Assembly (NCBI RefSeq): GCF_036588685.1 | Contig: NC_086386.1 | Location: 46,051,878 to 46,115,877 of the forward strand | DNA length: 64,000 bases | Reading direction: 5' to 3' | Origin: Mytilus trossulus | Taxonomy: Eukaryota; Mollusca; Bivalvia; Mytilida; Mytilidae | In this document: positions 23,674-35,560 of the stretch, one piece after another | Numbering within the stretch: position 1 is the first letter of the stretch | Layout of the letters: every line of letters begins with the position of its first letter | Notes under the pieces: generated by a model | The model's database searches: none | Told to the model about the DNA's origin: nothing | Seen by the model: only the letters and a program-made list of their open reading frames with translations | Translations under genes and position numbers: made by a program

Positions 23674-24990
23674 GGATATTACAGTTGCAGTGTAGAGTGT
23701 GTTTTGTTCTGGTTTTGAATGTCATATTAATACTTTGTATTTTAGATCAGCGTCAAAAGCAGTAATAGATTTATCACATTATTAATTTATACTAGTACCC
23801 AGTATTTAAAATTTTAACTTCATTTTAAACAGCAAGCTGTCTGCGGGTATTGATAAAATTATTATATTATACTTTATTTTTTGACTGTACGTATATATCT
23901 TTTTTTATCAATAAATCGTTTAACCATCATAACAATACGGAAAAAATATACGAGAAGACGACATATCGATAACCAACCACGTGATCCAATACTTTATTTC
24001 TAAAATGAAAACGAGAATAACAAGCGAAAATGGAATGGTTTCAATTATCACTTGATAATAGTATGTATTTTCACTTTCATCAATTAAGCATGAACAAGTT
24101 ACCTATTATTCAATGTAATACAAACGTATGCTTATCTCAAAATATATATCATAAATTTAAAGTATTTTCTCCTTTATGTCCTTTCTTATCACAGCTTTGT
24201 GTTTTGGAATAAAAATTTGTTAATCACATCTACCATGTAAATGTACAAATTACCTACAAAGGATAGTCTTACATATCATTTGCAAAGTTCAAATATTTAC
24301 TCCAATCCTATTTGGATATATTTCAGTGATACGAATATGCAAACTGCTTTATACTATATGATATATTTTGTAACGTGTAACTTAATATGTAACAGCGCAC
24401 AGGAAGACATTTCATCATACACGAATAACTGAGTTGGTAATGTGTAAACGAAATTTGAAATTTGAAAATCATTGTAATATTTTTGAAATACTTACGTTCA
24501 TCTTTTCATTCTGCATGAGCATAGTAAGGAATGCATCTCAAATCCTAAACGACCCCTCTCAGATAAAAACCAGTTTAAAACTTTTTTCAATATCGATCAC
24601 TTCTTTATTTACAACACTGTTAGTTGTAATCATTAGCCACGTCACAAGTGCAAGGTCAATAATTGTCATTATCACTAAGGTTATCTTTTTATTTCTTTAT
24701 ATCAAATAACACGTATCCAAATTTTAAAGTAAACAGATGCAACAGTTGAGGTCAGATATAAATAAATATATGTTTATATATTTTTTAAAGGTTTTTCAAT
24801 ACTTAGTTCCACATAATGTATGAGTAAAAGACAGGTATGGATACTAATCATTGACACGGACTAAAAAGGACCTGCTTAACATTCCGGATAATCTCAAATG
24901 CCCACGAACTTTGGGATACTGACTTGGGGATACTCTTTCTTTAGTGTGTAATGTTAAGTTCGATAAATTATTGTTTTGCATAATCGTTCT
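23674..24990. other. Intergenic, nothing recognised
   Basis: AT-rich spacer with several short open frames (24030-24710) that show no domain, no splice pattern and no codon bias that I can detect. I do not call genes here. Confidence 0.45.
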
Positions 24991-24997
24991 CAGATTG

Positions 24998-25445
24998 AAT
25001 ACCTATAAAAAAAAAAAGAGGATGTGGTATGATTGTCAAAGAGATATATATCTCCATAAGAACCCGAATGACACAGAAATTAACAACTATGAGTCAATTT
25101 ACAATCCTTTACGGCCTTCAACAATGACCAAATTCCATACCGCATACTCATCTATAAATGGCCCCAAAATGACAAATGTAAAACATTCAAACGAGAAAAC
25201 CAATTTCCTGATTTATGTACAACAATGAATGAAAAAAGTAACATATCAACAAACGGTGACAACTTAATTACAGGCTCTTGACTTGGAACAGGCACATACA
25301 TACATACATAATGTGCCTGGGTTAAACATATGAGCGGGATCCCAATCCTCACCATAACCTGGGACAGTGATATAACAATACAATATAAAAATAAACTATA
25401 AGTATGACAAACATACTGCACAGGTTTGAAGACAGTAGGAATCAT
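24998..25445. repeat. Dispersed mollusc-type repeat
   Basis: Begins with an A-run and GATGTGGTATGATTGTCAAA. Contains CCTTCAACAATGACC, GACAAATGTAAAACATTC, AGGCACATACATACATACAT and AACCTGGGACAGTGATATAA. A family I recognise from mussels; fragments recur at 17265. The frames inside it are not genes. Confidence 0.7.
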
Positions 25446-25645
25446 ATCATCCGCTCAAACATACACATTGTAAGTAAGATTTGACTTTTAGAACACGAAT
25501 TCAAATATGAAATTGTCGATTCTAAAGAAAACACATATAACATATTTTTGATATATCGGTAAGTACGACAATAGTATTTAGAAGAAGAATATTTATAAAA
25601 ATACTAGTTTGAGGCAGCATTCTTTCAGTATACGTTTTCAGTATA

Positions 25646-25803
25646 CGTAAATAAACTCATCATAGATACCAGCATACAAATTTTATATTTACGCCAGACG
25701 CGCGTTTTGTCTACAAAAGACTCATCAGTGACGCCCGAATCAAAAAATGTTAAAAGGCCAAATAAAGTATGAAGTTGAAGAGCATTGAGGACCAAACATT
25801 CCT
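25646..25803 (-). repeat. Dispersed repeat, GACGAAACGCG family
   Basis: Minus-strand copy starting AATAAACTCATCATAGATAC, then GCCAGACGCGCGTTTTGTCT and AGCATTGAGGACCAAACATT, where it stops. Truncation at the end distal to the TGATGAGTTTATT terminus is seen in other copies too. Confidence 0.85.
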
Positions 25804-26603
25804 AAAGAGAGTCGGAAGATACCAAAAGATTGTTCAAGTGAGATAATTATTCACATGCCACATGGTCGTGTTGCACATGTACACAATTTTTATCAGTCAA
25901 ACTTGGAATGAAACGTTCAAAAAAAATAGAACTCGGTAATCGTAACAATTGGATCATCTTCTTTACCTGTGAAATAGATAAGTAATATTCAACCAACTCG
26001 TGTTGTTGTCTGTATTTTTGTCTCTCTCTCAAATGAATGACGTTATAACTTCGCCATAGCCACTTGAAACTCTTGATATGTAAAGCTCAATATATGCAGC
26101 AACTTTCTGACACGCAAATTGTAATAGGAAAAGAAAACTCTTGAATATTGTTTCAACAAAGGAATATAAATACTAAAATGTTTACTGTTTTTTTTTTATA
26201 TATAATTGGAATTTTCAGGAGATATAGAAAGGTATATCTTGAATGGCCCACAAATTTAAAAAATGAAATGTTCTTCTCGATTTTCTTATTCAGTTCCATG
26301 CTCCTGTTGCTTCCAATACTTTCTGATTGATTCTGTGAAGTACAGTTATACATGTGTAACTCGATGTTATAATTACAAAATTATGCATACTACCATGTTT
26401 TAATGGGATTACTTCACTAGGCCTGACCAATTACGTATATTTAATGAAAATGAAAAGTGAAAGTAGTGTCAATAATGCATGAAGTATCCTATGTTTACTG
26501 TAGAAACCATGGGAGTGGTAATGTGACAAAATACATCAGAGGAAGAACTTTGTAAGTAGAAATTGATTTATTTTTTAATGAGATGTCTCAATACATAGAG
26601 AAT

Positions 26604-26742
26604 AATACATGCCAAAATCCGTATCATATGTCGTATCATCCCGAGACACCAATATCAGCCCAAGGGCCTTTAGGCCTAAGGGATGATATTGGTCGATGGT
26701 GATACGGCATGTGATACGGATTTTGCCATGTATTATACGCTT
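26604..26742. repeat. Hairpin-forming inverted repeat, ~139 bp
   Basis: Two arms of about 65 bases (left AATACATGCCAAAATCCGTA; right TACGGATTTTGCCATGTATT) separated by only the short centre GGGCCTTTAGGCCT. Would fold into one long hairpin. Probably a minimal foldback MITE. Confidence 0.75.
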
Positions 26743-26923
26743 TATCATGTATTTCAACAGGAGAGTTATATTACATGGACTATTTTCTGATCTATAGCAC
26801 GGGGTTACCTTCAGTTCTACTTTTGTTTTGTTTCAAAGCCTTCAAAGAACTGCTCAATTACTAATCCAAAGCACCTGTGTTACCTTACAATTTGCGTGCT
26901 GCTGTTTTAAAAAAAATGTTTAT

Positions 26924-27342
26924 TAGGTGTAATACCACCAAATCATGGTACGTCACATCCGGTTGCATACGAAAGTAGGTCTAAAAAAATATTCCCTTGA
27001 ATTTGACCGTTGTAGATAATTAATCCTACATTTTATTGCAGTTAATTTATTTCTGAGTGATTTCTATATAAAATTTTGTAATCTTGAGGTTACATGGTGA
27101 CTAAACCTTGTACACAGATAGAATAAGGGGAGAGATTTGATTGGTTAACTTCCAATGATGGTTATTTTCTTATATGCAATGAAATGGTATGTGAAACTTT
27201 TTCTATAGAACTGGACAGGATAAAACTTTACTCATGCCAAGTATTTCTTTATTTGAAACAAAGATAAATTGTACAAAATTTTTGGAAAAGTGCAAATTTA
27301 ACAAAGACTAATAGGGGAAAATCAATGGTGGTATTACACCTA
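26924..27342. mobile_element. MITE with TAGGTGTAATACCACC ends
   Basis: 419 bp bounded by TAGGTGTAATACCACC and GGTGGTATTACACCTA. No coding capacity. A short flanking duplication of about 3 bp (ATT) is possible but ambiguous. It lies about 570 bp upstream of the GTPase start codon. Confidence 0.78.
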
Positions 27343-27419
27343 TTATTGTATTTTTTTGTGTGTTTTGAATTTTATATAATTGCATTTAGTATGTCAAAAA
27401 TATGAAAATTTGACGTTCG

Positions 27420-27453
27420 TGACGTCACATGTTTATACCAAACAATGACGTCA
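27420..27453. promoter_or_regulatory. Pair of perfect CRE/ATF sites upstream of GTPase copy A
   Basis: TGACGTCA occurs at 27420-27427 and again at 27446-27453, about 470-500 bp before the ATG at 27915. This 8-mer is the consensus for CREB/ATF bZIP factors. Function here is inference. Confidence 0.5.
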
Positions 27454-27914
27454 TTCAATAAATTGCGTCACGCCCGAATGACCGTTCTATTTGACCTATT
27501 TTAAGAAAGAATATTTCTTAAGTTCAAATAATAAAAACTAACTTTATTTTTAAAAAAAAGTAAGGGTGTGATAAAGGGTATGCGATAAAGGGTGCGCATC
27601 AAAGTTGCGCGATATGGATTAAACAGCAGGCTCTTTATCAAATATTCAAAACTACTGTATTTACTACTTAACATATGATAAAAGTGTATAATCGAGTATG
27701 AAATATTTGTAATAAGATATGATTATGAAAAGTTTCCATAAAGGTGAATCCAAAACTTTGATTCGAATAAGTTATGTTTCAAAATTCATATTAACTAATT
27801 CGTATGTATCGTTTCATTTGTCAAGTATGTATATGTGTGAACAAAGGATCGTTCCAAAAACAAAAGTCTGCTAATTCAACAAGAACGTCTAGTGAAAAAA
27901 GAGAGTAGTTAAAC

Positions 27915-27972
27915 ATGGATGAGGATGAATCGTATGAAGAAAACTCCATCGAAGATCTAATTCACGAACGAG
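27915..27972 (+). CDS. GTPase copy A exon 1 (start)
   Basis: Encodes MDEDESYEENSIEDLIHER plus one base, then donor GTACTC. The acidic start joins in phase to DANEVNQDL in exon 2. No equivalent exon was found ahead of copy B. Confidence 0.65.
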
Positions 27973-28959
27973 GTACTCTATACTTATTAATATAATTCAG
28001 AGGTTTTACTCAAATCAAGTGAGAAGGAGTATTGTAATCACACAAAGTTATAAATTATTTTGTATAACATAAGATTGGAATGTTTTGCTACAAATATATG
28101 TTTTTAAAAAATAAATTCGAGATCATTGAAATGCACTGTCATGTAAATTTGAATAAGAAAATATTGTTTTCCAAAAAACAAACAGATACTAGTACATACT
28201 ATTTATTTTTTGGTATATTTTCTTTCAATACCATTTTTTACAGAGGTTTAGTGGGAACATAATTAAATCAATACATCAGTAGTTAAACTATAATGAATTT
28301 GACGATTTTAAATGTCCTTCCGTTTGAAATCTTAAATGGGGAAATACGTTTAATGAATGAGGATGTGTAATGAGAAAAAGACCCAATATAGGTTCATAGA
28401 TATCCCTTTCCCCCAACCCAGCATTTTAGAATTGAAAACATACGTATATATAGTAGGTGTTTATTACAAACAAGGATTTTCAAATGATTACCACAACCTT
28501 TTTATTTGATAAGAACAATATGTTGATAGAAAAACAAATTTTAAACAACGTTTTGAGAACCTGTTAAATAAAATGTCTTTACATTTTTGTTTATGTCATT
28601 ATCATTTTGGCATTTGTAAAATGGATTAAACAATACAATATAGAATAGAAAAAACGAAATGTTATGTAATGAACTGTTTGATCGGTAATCAATGTGTTTA
28701 TTCATCTATGCATGTGTTAGATTGTCTACATGCACGTTGTCTGCATAACTGTTGTTCAATCATTGAATAAATATTTTGATACAACTTTCAATATATAATA
28801 AGTATATTTTGGTATTTCCAAATTCTATTTTAAGTTTTACTCCACATTTTTCTTCCTTTATTTTTCAAAATATGCACCATGATCAACACAACTGGTTGGC
28901 ATATTCTATTGATATACACTTTCTGTTTCAGAATTTGATTCGAATGATTTTCATATTGC

Positions 28960-29195
28960 CAGCCAACATGGCCAAGTAGTCAGTTCTTCTTTGTTGACAT
29001 GAATTATCATAGATTAACTGTTTACAAATTTAAATGTCTTAAACACTAAGGCTTATCTACCTCTGAAAGAGATTACCTTAGCTGCATGCTAGATGTATTT
29101 GGTAAACGTTTTAGAAATTTTGGTCCTCAATGCCTCTCAACTCCAAACTTTCTTTGACTTTTAACGCTTTTTTACTCGACCGTCACTGATGAGTG
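28960..29195 (+). repeat. Dispersed repeat, GACGAAACGCG family, at 5' edge of duplication unit A
   Basis: Contains GTAGTCAGTTC, ATGAATTATCATAGATTAAC, AATTTTGGTCCTCAATGCCT and GACCGTCACTGATGAGTG; the terminal GACGAAACG part is replaced by other repeat sequence. The related copy at 38225-38600 opens the second unit. Confidence 0.7.
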
Positions 29196-29199
29196 TATA

Positions 29200-29450
29200 A
29201 GATGAACAAACTGAACAACCGAACTATTGAACTGCTACAAAAACACCCCAACATACATATTAACGAACCAGTTGATAAAAACTCTCATATTCCTGACTTG
29301 TTGCAGAAAGATTTAAGAATATATGGTGTGTTGAATCTGGTTTTATGGATAGCCACACCTCCCGCTTATATGTCAATTTAAATATATGGCATAAATACAT
29401 TTAAAAATGTGTTACATCTCCACGTTAACCATTTGGGGAGGTTTTCAAAA
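29200..29450 (+). repeat. Dispersed repeat (CATATTCCTGACTTG family)
   Basis: Carries ACCGAACTATTGAACTGCTA, TCATATTCCTGACTTGTTGC and GCCACACCTCCCGCTTATAT. The matching copy in the second unit is at 38745-38960, and other fragments are at 20820, 36165, 43680 and 49495. The frame inside is not a gene. Confidence 0.65.
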
Positions 29451-29797
29451 TAAAATCAATGTATGCTGATTCTGAACTCAATGCCGCATCAGTACACAAT
29501 GAGCGACTGACAAAGGATATGGGGGATTTTTGTAATGATCGCTCATGTATCGTTCTATAACACGGAAGGTTTAGTTAAAACAAACTTAAGTTGACGGATA
29601 TAAGTTTTAATTTCAATAAATGTTTACACAATATGTTTTTCGAAGTCTGTAATCACATTTGACAACAAAATTGACATAATGAGAGAATGTTTTGTATTAA
29701 TTGGTGATCAACAATGACAGCGACTAACTGACTCAACTTCAATTTTTCAACTAGAGGGAAAAAATTGAATTCTTATTATGAAGATATTTTTTTGAAG

Positions 29798-30074
29798 ATG
29801 CAAATGAGGTAAATCAAGATTTAACAGAGGAAGAAGAGGATTCTTGTTATGGACGGAAACAAGAACTTCTTCATGACTGCAAGCGTTTAACCGAAAGTGC
29901 CAAAAAGCCATTGAACGTTGCTGTCATTGGACCACCATGATGTGGTAAATCGTCATTCCTTAATACTCTGTTTGCTAGTCTAAACAGCGATCGCTGGTAC
30001 GAATATGCTAAAAGTGGTAAATTCGGAAACCATGAAGGTGTCAAGGGTATGCAAGTTACAAGACGTCTGAGAAG
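29798..30074 (+). CDS. GTPase copy A exon 2, P-loop exon with in-frame TGA
   Basis: 277 bases. Reads DANEVNQDLTEEEEDSCYG, then RLTESAKKPLNVAVIGPP, TGA at 29938, CGKSSFLNTLFASL and onward to VTRRLR. The intact paralogue sequence (GGA at this codon in copy B) shows a one-base change, GGA to TGA. The catalytic Lys and Ser codons after the stop remain intact. Confidence 0.8.
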
Positions 30075-30398
30075 GTTATCTTTTTTTAATTAAAGGTTTT
30101 TGATCTGCCTATCAATTAATTTATGTTCTCTGTTTTAAATATTGAAAGTTTTTGACATCTGCCAGAAGATGAAGATATTATTTTATAAATAAAAAAAAAA
30201 GACATCTGCCATGACTCTTGTAAGTTTAAGTCAACAATATGTCAGCATATCAAACTTCTTGTTGCTATAGGTCATGAATATTAGAATAAGTATTAACTTA
30301 TTAGTTGGTATACTTGTAGTAAATGATTTTCATTTTACATAGGGTTAATAATTTGCATATCCTTTTACATGTTTGCTCCCATGAGAGAACCTTATATA

Positions 30399-32380
30399 TG
30401 TCGTGTACAAGTTGCAATTTTGTACAGGTTATAACATGTACAAAAATATTGTACATGTTATAACTTGTATGATGCAAAAATACAAGTTATAACATGTACA
30501 AAAGTACCCCATACATGTTATAACCTGTACAAAATATTACTTAAAAATGGTTTTAACTTGTACAAAATTTAAAATAAATCTTAAAGAAGTAAAATATACA
30601 TTTAAATTCATCAATGCATAAAGAACAACAATAAATAGGCTAATATATCTTTATATCAATATCTTTGGATCTATTCTTCAACATTGTTGGCCTTCAGCAT
30701 GACTTATGTAAATTTATAACTCACTTTTTGTTTTTAAACTATAATATAATTGCATGAGGCGAATGTCATTTTGATGTTTTAAATATTTATCATTTACTTT
30801 GAAAACATGTATTTGTAGTCTTTGGATGTTGTCTGCTCCATTTGTGGGTTGTTGTCGTTAGACACATACCCAATTTCAATTTTAAATTTAATTTGTAGAC
30901 ACATCTATCCTGGATATCCTCTTATGTCTTTTAGTGTCAACTAGAATGAAAGTAGTTTACTATTGCCTTCAAAGTGGACACTCACAATTATAATTCATCA
31001 AATTAAGATGTCCATAAATAGGCATAAGAGGATCTTAAGACATGTCCTAAGATACAAATGTATATTGGTCGTTTTCAAAAAATGTCGAATTTTCAGTATA
31101 CCCATGCTAACTTTTTTTATTTCTAATGGAAATTTCAGTTGTAATGGTTTAAATGAAAGCTTGTCGATTTGTGATTCAGAATATTAATAATAAACACACC
31201 TTAAATCTATTTTGATAAGATTAAACTGCATTTAAGACCCATTTTGGGGGTATTTGTCTGCGTACAGTGTCAGAAAATCACAATTCAAATGATTTTTTTG
31301 CAATTTTCTGATCGGTTTGATATCTGCAAAAGGTACTTTTTAAGAACGTTAAATATTACTTTAACGAAAAATCGTAGCTTCTATATCAAAAGTACTCCAT
31401 TTTGCAAAAAAATCATTTGAATTGTGATTTTCTGACACTACGCAGACAAATACCCCCAAAATGGGTCTTAAATGCAGTTTAATCTTATCAAAATAGATTT
31501 AAGGTGTGTTTATTATTAATGTTCTGAATCACAAATCGACAAGCTTTCATTTAAACCATTACAACTGAAATTTCCATTAGAAATAAAAAAAAGTTAGCAT
31601 GGGTATACTGAAAATTCGACATTTTTTGAAAACGACCAATATACATTTGTATCTTAGGACATGTCTTAAGATCATCTTATGCCTATTTATGGACATCTTT
31701 ATTTGATGAATTATAATTGTGAGTGTCCACTTTGAAGGCAATAGTAAACTACTTTCATTCTAGTTGACACTAAAAGACATAAGAGGATATCCAGGATAGA
31801 TGTGTCTACAAATTAAATTGAAAATTGAAATTGGGTATGTGTCTAACGACAACAACCCGCAAATGGAGCAGACAACATCCAAAGACGACAAATACATGCT
31901 TTCAAAGTAAATGATAAATATTTAAAACATCAAAATGACATTCGCCTCATGCAATGATATTATAGTTTAAAAACAAAAAGTGAGTTATAAATTTACATAA
32001 GTCATGCTGAAGGCCAACAATGTTGAAGAATAGATCCAAAGATATTGATATAAAGATATATTAGCCTATTTATTGTTGTTCTTTATGCATTGGTGAATTT
32101 AAATGTATATTTTACTTCTTTAAGATTTATTTTAAATTTTGTACAAGTTAAAACCATTTTTAAGCAATATTTTGTACAGGTTATAACATGTATGGGGTAC
32201 TTTTGTACATGTTATAACTTGTATTTTTGCATCATACAAGTTATAACATGTACAATATTTTTGTACATGTTATTTTTGTCCATGTGATTATGGACTTTCC
32301 TAATTGATTTTCTTCTGAGTTCAGTATTTTTGTGATTTTACTTTTTATAACCTGTACAAAATCGCAACTTGTACACGACA
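30399..32380. mobile_element. 2-kb foldback element: near-perfect inverted repeat with TGTCGTGTACAAG ends
   Basis: Left arm about 30399-31303, right arm about 31402-32380, with a 98-base spacer. The arms match almost base for base; the right arm has about 75 extra bases near its outer end. The outer ~130 bases are built from repeats of GTACAAGTTATAACATGTAC and variants. Flanks are TATA (30395-30398) and TTTA (32381-32384), read as a 4-bp target duplication with one change. The arms include a Penelope-type tail fragment (GGGTTGTTGTCGTTAGACAC). No open frame of note, so mobilisation must be in trans. Inserted in intron 2 of GTPase copy A; copy B lacks it. Confidence 0.88.
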
Positions 32381-32578
32381 TTTACAAATGAAACATCTTA
32401 TCTCTACAAAAAAAAAGATAAGATAAATATATGTCAACATATGATTCTTTTTAGTCTTTACCGGTGTGAATTAATTCGTAAAACATTTATATTGAAATTC
32501 TTGTTCTCAGGTCATTTCAGGGATTAAAGCTAATCAATTTGATATCCCCTTCACTTTTTGTTTTCTATAATATTTCAG

Positions 32579-32907
32579 CTTCACAAAAGAAGAATACTAT
32601 AGACAGAACGAACAATGTATGTTACCTACATTTATAGATATGACAGGATTTGAAGATGATGATTCAGTGATAACTGAAGAACTCTTATATCTTGTCTTCT
32701 GTGGGAAAGTTAAAGAAAAGGAGGCGTTAAATGACATGGAGACATACGGAAGATTGAATGGAATTGCAGCAATGAAAGCGATGTATAGAACTAGATTATT
32801 TTCATACAGACCAATAGATAGGATCATCATTGTGTGTTCGTCAAATCCAGATTCTGCTTTGCCTACTGCACTATTAAAAACAGTGGTTAATGTTGCCAAT
32901 AAATTAG
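32579..32907 (+). CDS. GTPase copy A exon 3, switch II region
   Basis: 329 bases, acceptor ATTTCAG, donor GTAATACC. Contains LPTFIDMTGFEDDDSVITEE (DxxG motif) and RIIIVCSSNPDSALP. Copy B has DMPG, closer to the usual DxPG form, so copy A has a Pro-to-Thr change here. Confidence 0.85.
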
Positions 32908-33124
32908 GTAATACCGATATTAGATATCACATTTGAAACTTATTCGTGAATTATATTTATATATATATAATGATAAAATTTATAACTTCATGTAATAATA
33001 CCATAGATATCACTTTGATTTATGTTAGTTTGTTAAAAGATATTGGGAGAGTCCTGTAAGATATGCGTTGTACATAATTAGCCATGTCTTAAAGCAATAA
33101 TCAGTTGATTAAAGAAAGATCTAA

Positions 33125-33290
33125 GATATATAAAATTGAGAATGGAAATGGGAATGTGTCAAAGAGACAACAACCCGACTATAGAAAAGACAACAGCAGA
33201 AGGTCACCAATAGGTCTTCAATGTAGCGAGAAATTCCCGCACCCGGAGGCGTCCTTCAGCTGGCCCCTAAACAAATATATACTAGTTCAG
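33125..33290 (-). repeat. Inverted fragment of Penelope-like 3' tail
   Basis: Complement of the end of the 2672-4392 element (GAGAATGGAAATGGGAATGT, then TGTAGCGAGAAATTCCCGCA and GCGTCCTTCAGCTGGCCCCT). Present in copy A intron 3 but not at the same place in copy B. Confidence 0.85.
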
Positions 33291-33544
33291 TGATAATATA
33301 TATAAGTATAAACGTTTGATCTGTAATATGTGCGATTGTGCTCGAAACATGTTTGTGAAATGTTGACGAAGTGTGGATTCTCATTGTAAAAGAAAATGCA
33401 AAAAAGAGACACTTTTCTCGATTCTGATAAAATTCATGCAATTTCCTCAGTTTCAGTTTGCAACCTTGATTTGCTTCTCTCTTCTTGGTCGAGTTTAGAT
33501 AAATGTTGATTAAGATATGATGAATTACGACTTAAAATCCAAAG

Positions 33545-34112
33545 TTGATGAATACATTTATGATAGTATGATACTAAACCCCTAACGGGAGGGATTGTGC
33601 CTGATATTTATATGATGAAGACATAATATTTCAATCAGTTTAGTTGAGGCCTGGTAGTAGTCTGTTGTTATTTATGTATTATTGTCATTTTATTTATTTT
33701 CTTTTGTTTCATCTTTTGACATCGGACTCGGACTTCTCTTGAACTGAATTTTAAATTGCGTATTGTAATGCGTTTTCTTTTTCTACATTGGCTAGAGGTA
33801 TAGTGGGAGGGTTGAGATCTCATAAACATGTTTAACCCCGCCGCAATTTTGCGCCTGTCCCAAGTCAGGAGCTTTTGGCCTTTGTTAGTCTTGTATTAAT
33901 TTTAATTTTAATTTCTTGTGTATAATTCGGAGTTTAATATGACGTCCATTATCACTGTACTAATATACATATTTTTTAGGGGCCAGCTGAGGACACCTAC
34001 GGGTGCGGGAATTCTCGCTACATTGAATACCCATTGGTGGCCTTCGGATGCTGTCTGTTCTACGTTTGGGTTGTTGTCGCTTTGAAACATTCCCCATTTC
34101 CTTTCTCAATTT
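33545..34112 (+). repeat. Penelope-like 3' tail, no coding part
   Basis: Parallels 3830-4392: ATGATACTAAACCCCTAACG, CGGACTTCTCTTGAACTGAA, GGCTAGAGGTATAG, GGGGCCAGCTGAGGACACCT and a closing ATTCCCCATTTC. The 5' truncation here falls in the untranslated region. Absent from copy B. Confidence 0.87.
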
Positions 34113-34177
34113 TATCAGAAGCTGGAAAAATTAAATGAAGCCTTCTATAATTTGATGTGGTTATTTATAACTATAAA

Positions 34178-34330
34178 AGAGGGGCGAAAGATACAAGAGG
34201 GACAGGTAAACTCATAGATCGAAAATAAACTGAAAACGTCATGCAAAGAAAAAGAAGACAAACAGACAAGTAATGGTACACAAGACATACCATAAAAATC
34301 TAAAGACTAAGCATCACGAACTATATCGCC
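34178..34330 (-). repeat. Penelope-like tail fragment shared by both GTPase copies
   Basis: Minus-strand piece of the second tail type (complement of TTCGTGATGCTTAGTC and CTTTCGCCCCTC). The equivalent in copy B is at 41680-41840, so this insertion came before the duplication. Confidence 0.72.
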
Positions 34331-34729
34331 ATTTGTTTCTAACATTTGCTACGTTGACTGTTTGAATTTATTGATATTGATCAATGGAATACAGAATACA
34401 TTAATAAATTGCAGGAGATCATTTTGTAAATGCATTGACATTTTTAAATTTTACTTCTATCAAGTGTTTTAATCAATAATCAAGGCACATTGCATAATGC
34501 ATGTGTAACTGGATTAAATATAAAATGCTACAAAGATTAAACATAGTCCTTTTCAACAATTTATTTTGAAGTCTTCATTACTGCCGTTTAGCTATTCGAT
34601 AAAATTATCGTTATTAGCAGTAAGAAAAGGAAAAGGTTCAAAAATGTACAATATTCCAATATTGCATAAACAATAACACTCGAATGAGCCAGTCTAAATA
34701 AATGATTGTTTGTATATCTGATTTTATAG

Positions 34730-34950
34730 ACGTAACATTTTATGGAGTAATGACACATGCTGATGTATGTAGAGAAAAATATGGTGACAGAGTACAAGAA
34801 AGGGAGAAACTGTTAAGAGAATACCTTGGTTTACCTGGAAATAGATTGGCAAATGTAATTAATTACTGCTCATCTGTGGATCCTGATCGATCATTTGAGG
34901 ATACTCTATTACCAGCTGTCGATGTACCCGTTCTGAGGCTTTTGAGACAG
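34730..34950 (+). CDS. GTPase copy A exon 4, G4-like motif
   Basis: 221 bases. DVTFYGVMTHADVC carries THAD in the place of the T/NKxD base-recognition motif, with Lys replaced. REYLGLPGNRLANVINYC follows and resembles the late core of IFI44-type proteins. Donor CAG|GTATTG. Confidence 0.83.
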
Positions 34951-35351
34951 GTATTGCCCAAAAGTCTATTTTTAAATGCAACCGTTTGTAATTTAATTGC
35001 GATAACAAGCACAAGATACAAGAACCAAAATTGTGTTTCATACTTGTAATTGCATGTCCCGTTACGAAATAATTCCGAAGTATTGTCTGTTATGTTGGTG
35101 TTCGTGCAGTTAAGGAATATAGATGAGGAGAAATCGTGTATAATGTTACCTATTAATCAACAAATATTTAATCATAAACATGAAAGGCTGCAACTTAAGA
35201 AAAAGTAACATATAGTTTTCCAAGAAAAACGCCCAACCAACCACGTGCACTAATGTATGGAGAGAACCTCTCTTTTTTTATCCTGATCGTTAAGTACATA
35301 AAATTTTCAATAAAATTACGGAATAGAAAACGGGAGTATAGTTTCAGTAAC

Positions 35352-35560
35352 TTTGTTCCTCCCCCCCCCCCTCATAAAAATAAAAAATCAAAACAAAATT
35401 CGCAAAAGCTTAAGCAAAACAAAACAAGTAAACAAAATTCGCAAAGCTTAAGCAAAACAAATTTAAACAAGTAAACAAAATTCGCAAAAAGTTAAAACAA
35501 AAACAAAACAAGTAAACAAAATATGCAAAAATTTAAACTAAGCAAATAAAAAAAGACAAG
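35352..35560. repeat. Poly-C tract and degenerate ~40-base tandem repeat
   Basis: A run of about 11 C at 35361 precedes about four degenerate units of AAACAAAATTCGCAAAAG plus CTTAAGCAAAACAAAACAAG. The copy B counterpart is at 42869-43040 with a longer C-run. The Lys/Gln/Asn-rich frame across it is a repeat artefact. Confidence 0.7.

Noticed and set aside
24030..24709. Three successive short frames suggesting a small plus-strand gene cluster
   Set aside because: AT-driven chance frames; no conserved features, and separated by stops without splice sites.
30400..30560. CRISPR-like array of GTACAAGTTATAACATGTAC repeats
   Set aside because: Repeats are palindromic, unevenly spaced, without unique spacers, and lie in eukaryotic transposon ends.
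32597..32899. 100-codon minus-strand frame (also 40827-41129)
   Set aside because: Exact antisense of GTPase exon 3, which has motifs and splice sites on the plus strand.
35253..35474. Frame rich in Lys, Gln and Asn (also 42765-42989)
   Set aside because: Read across a poly-C tract and a degenerate tandem repeat; no splice or coding support.
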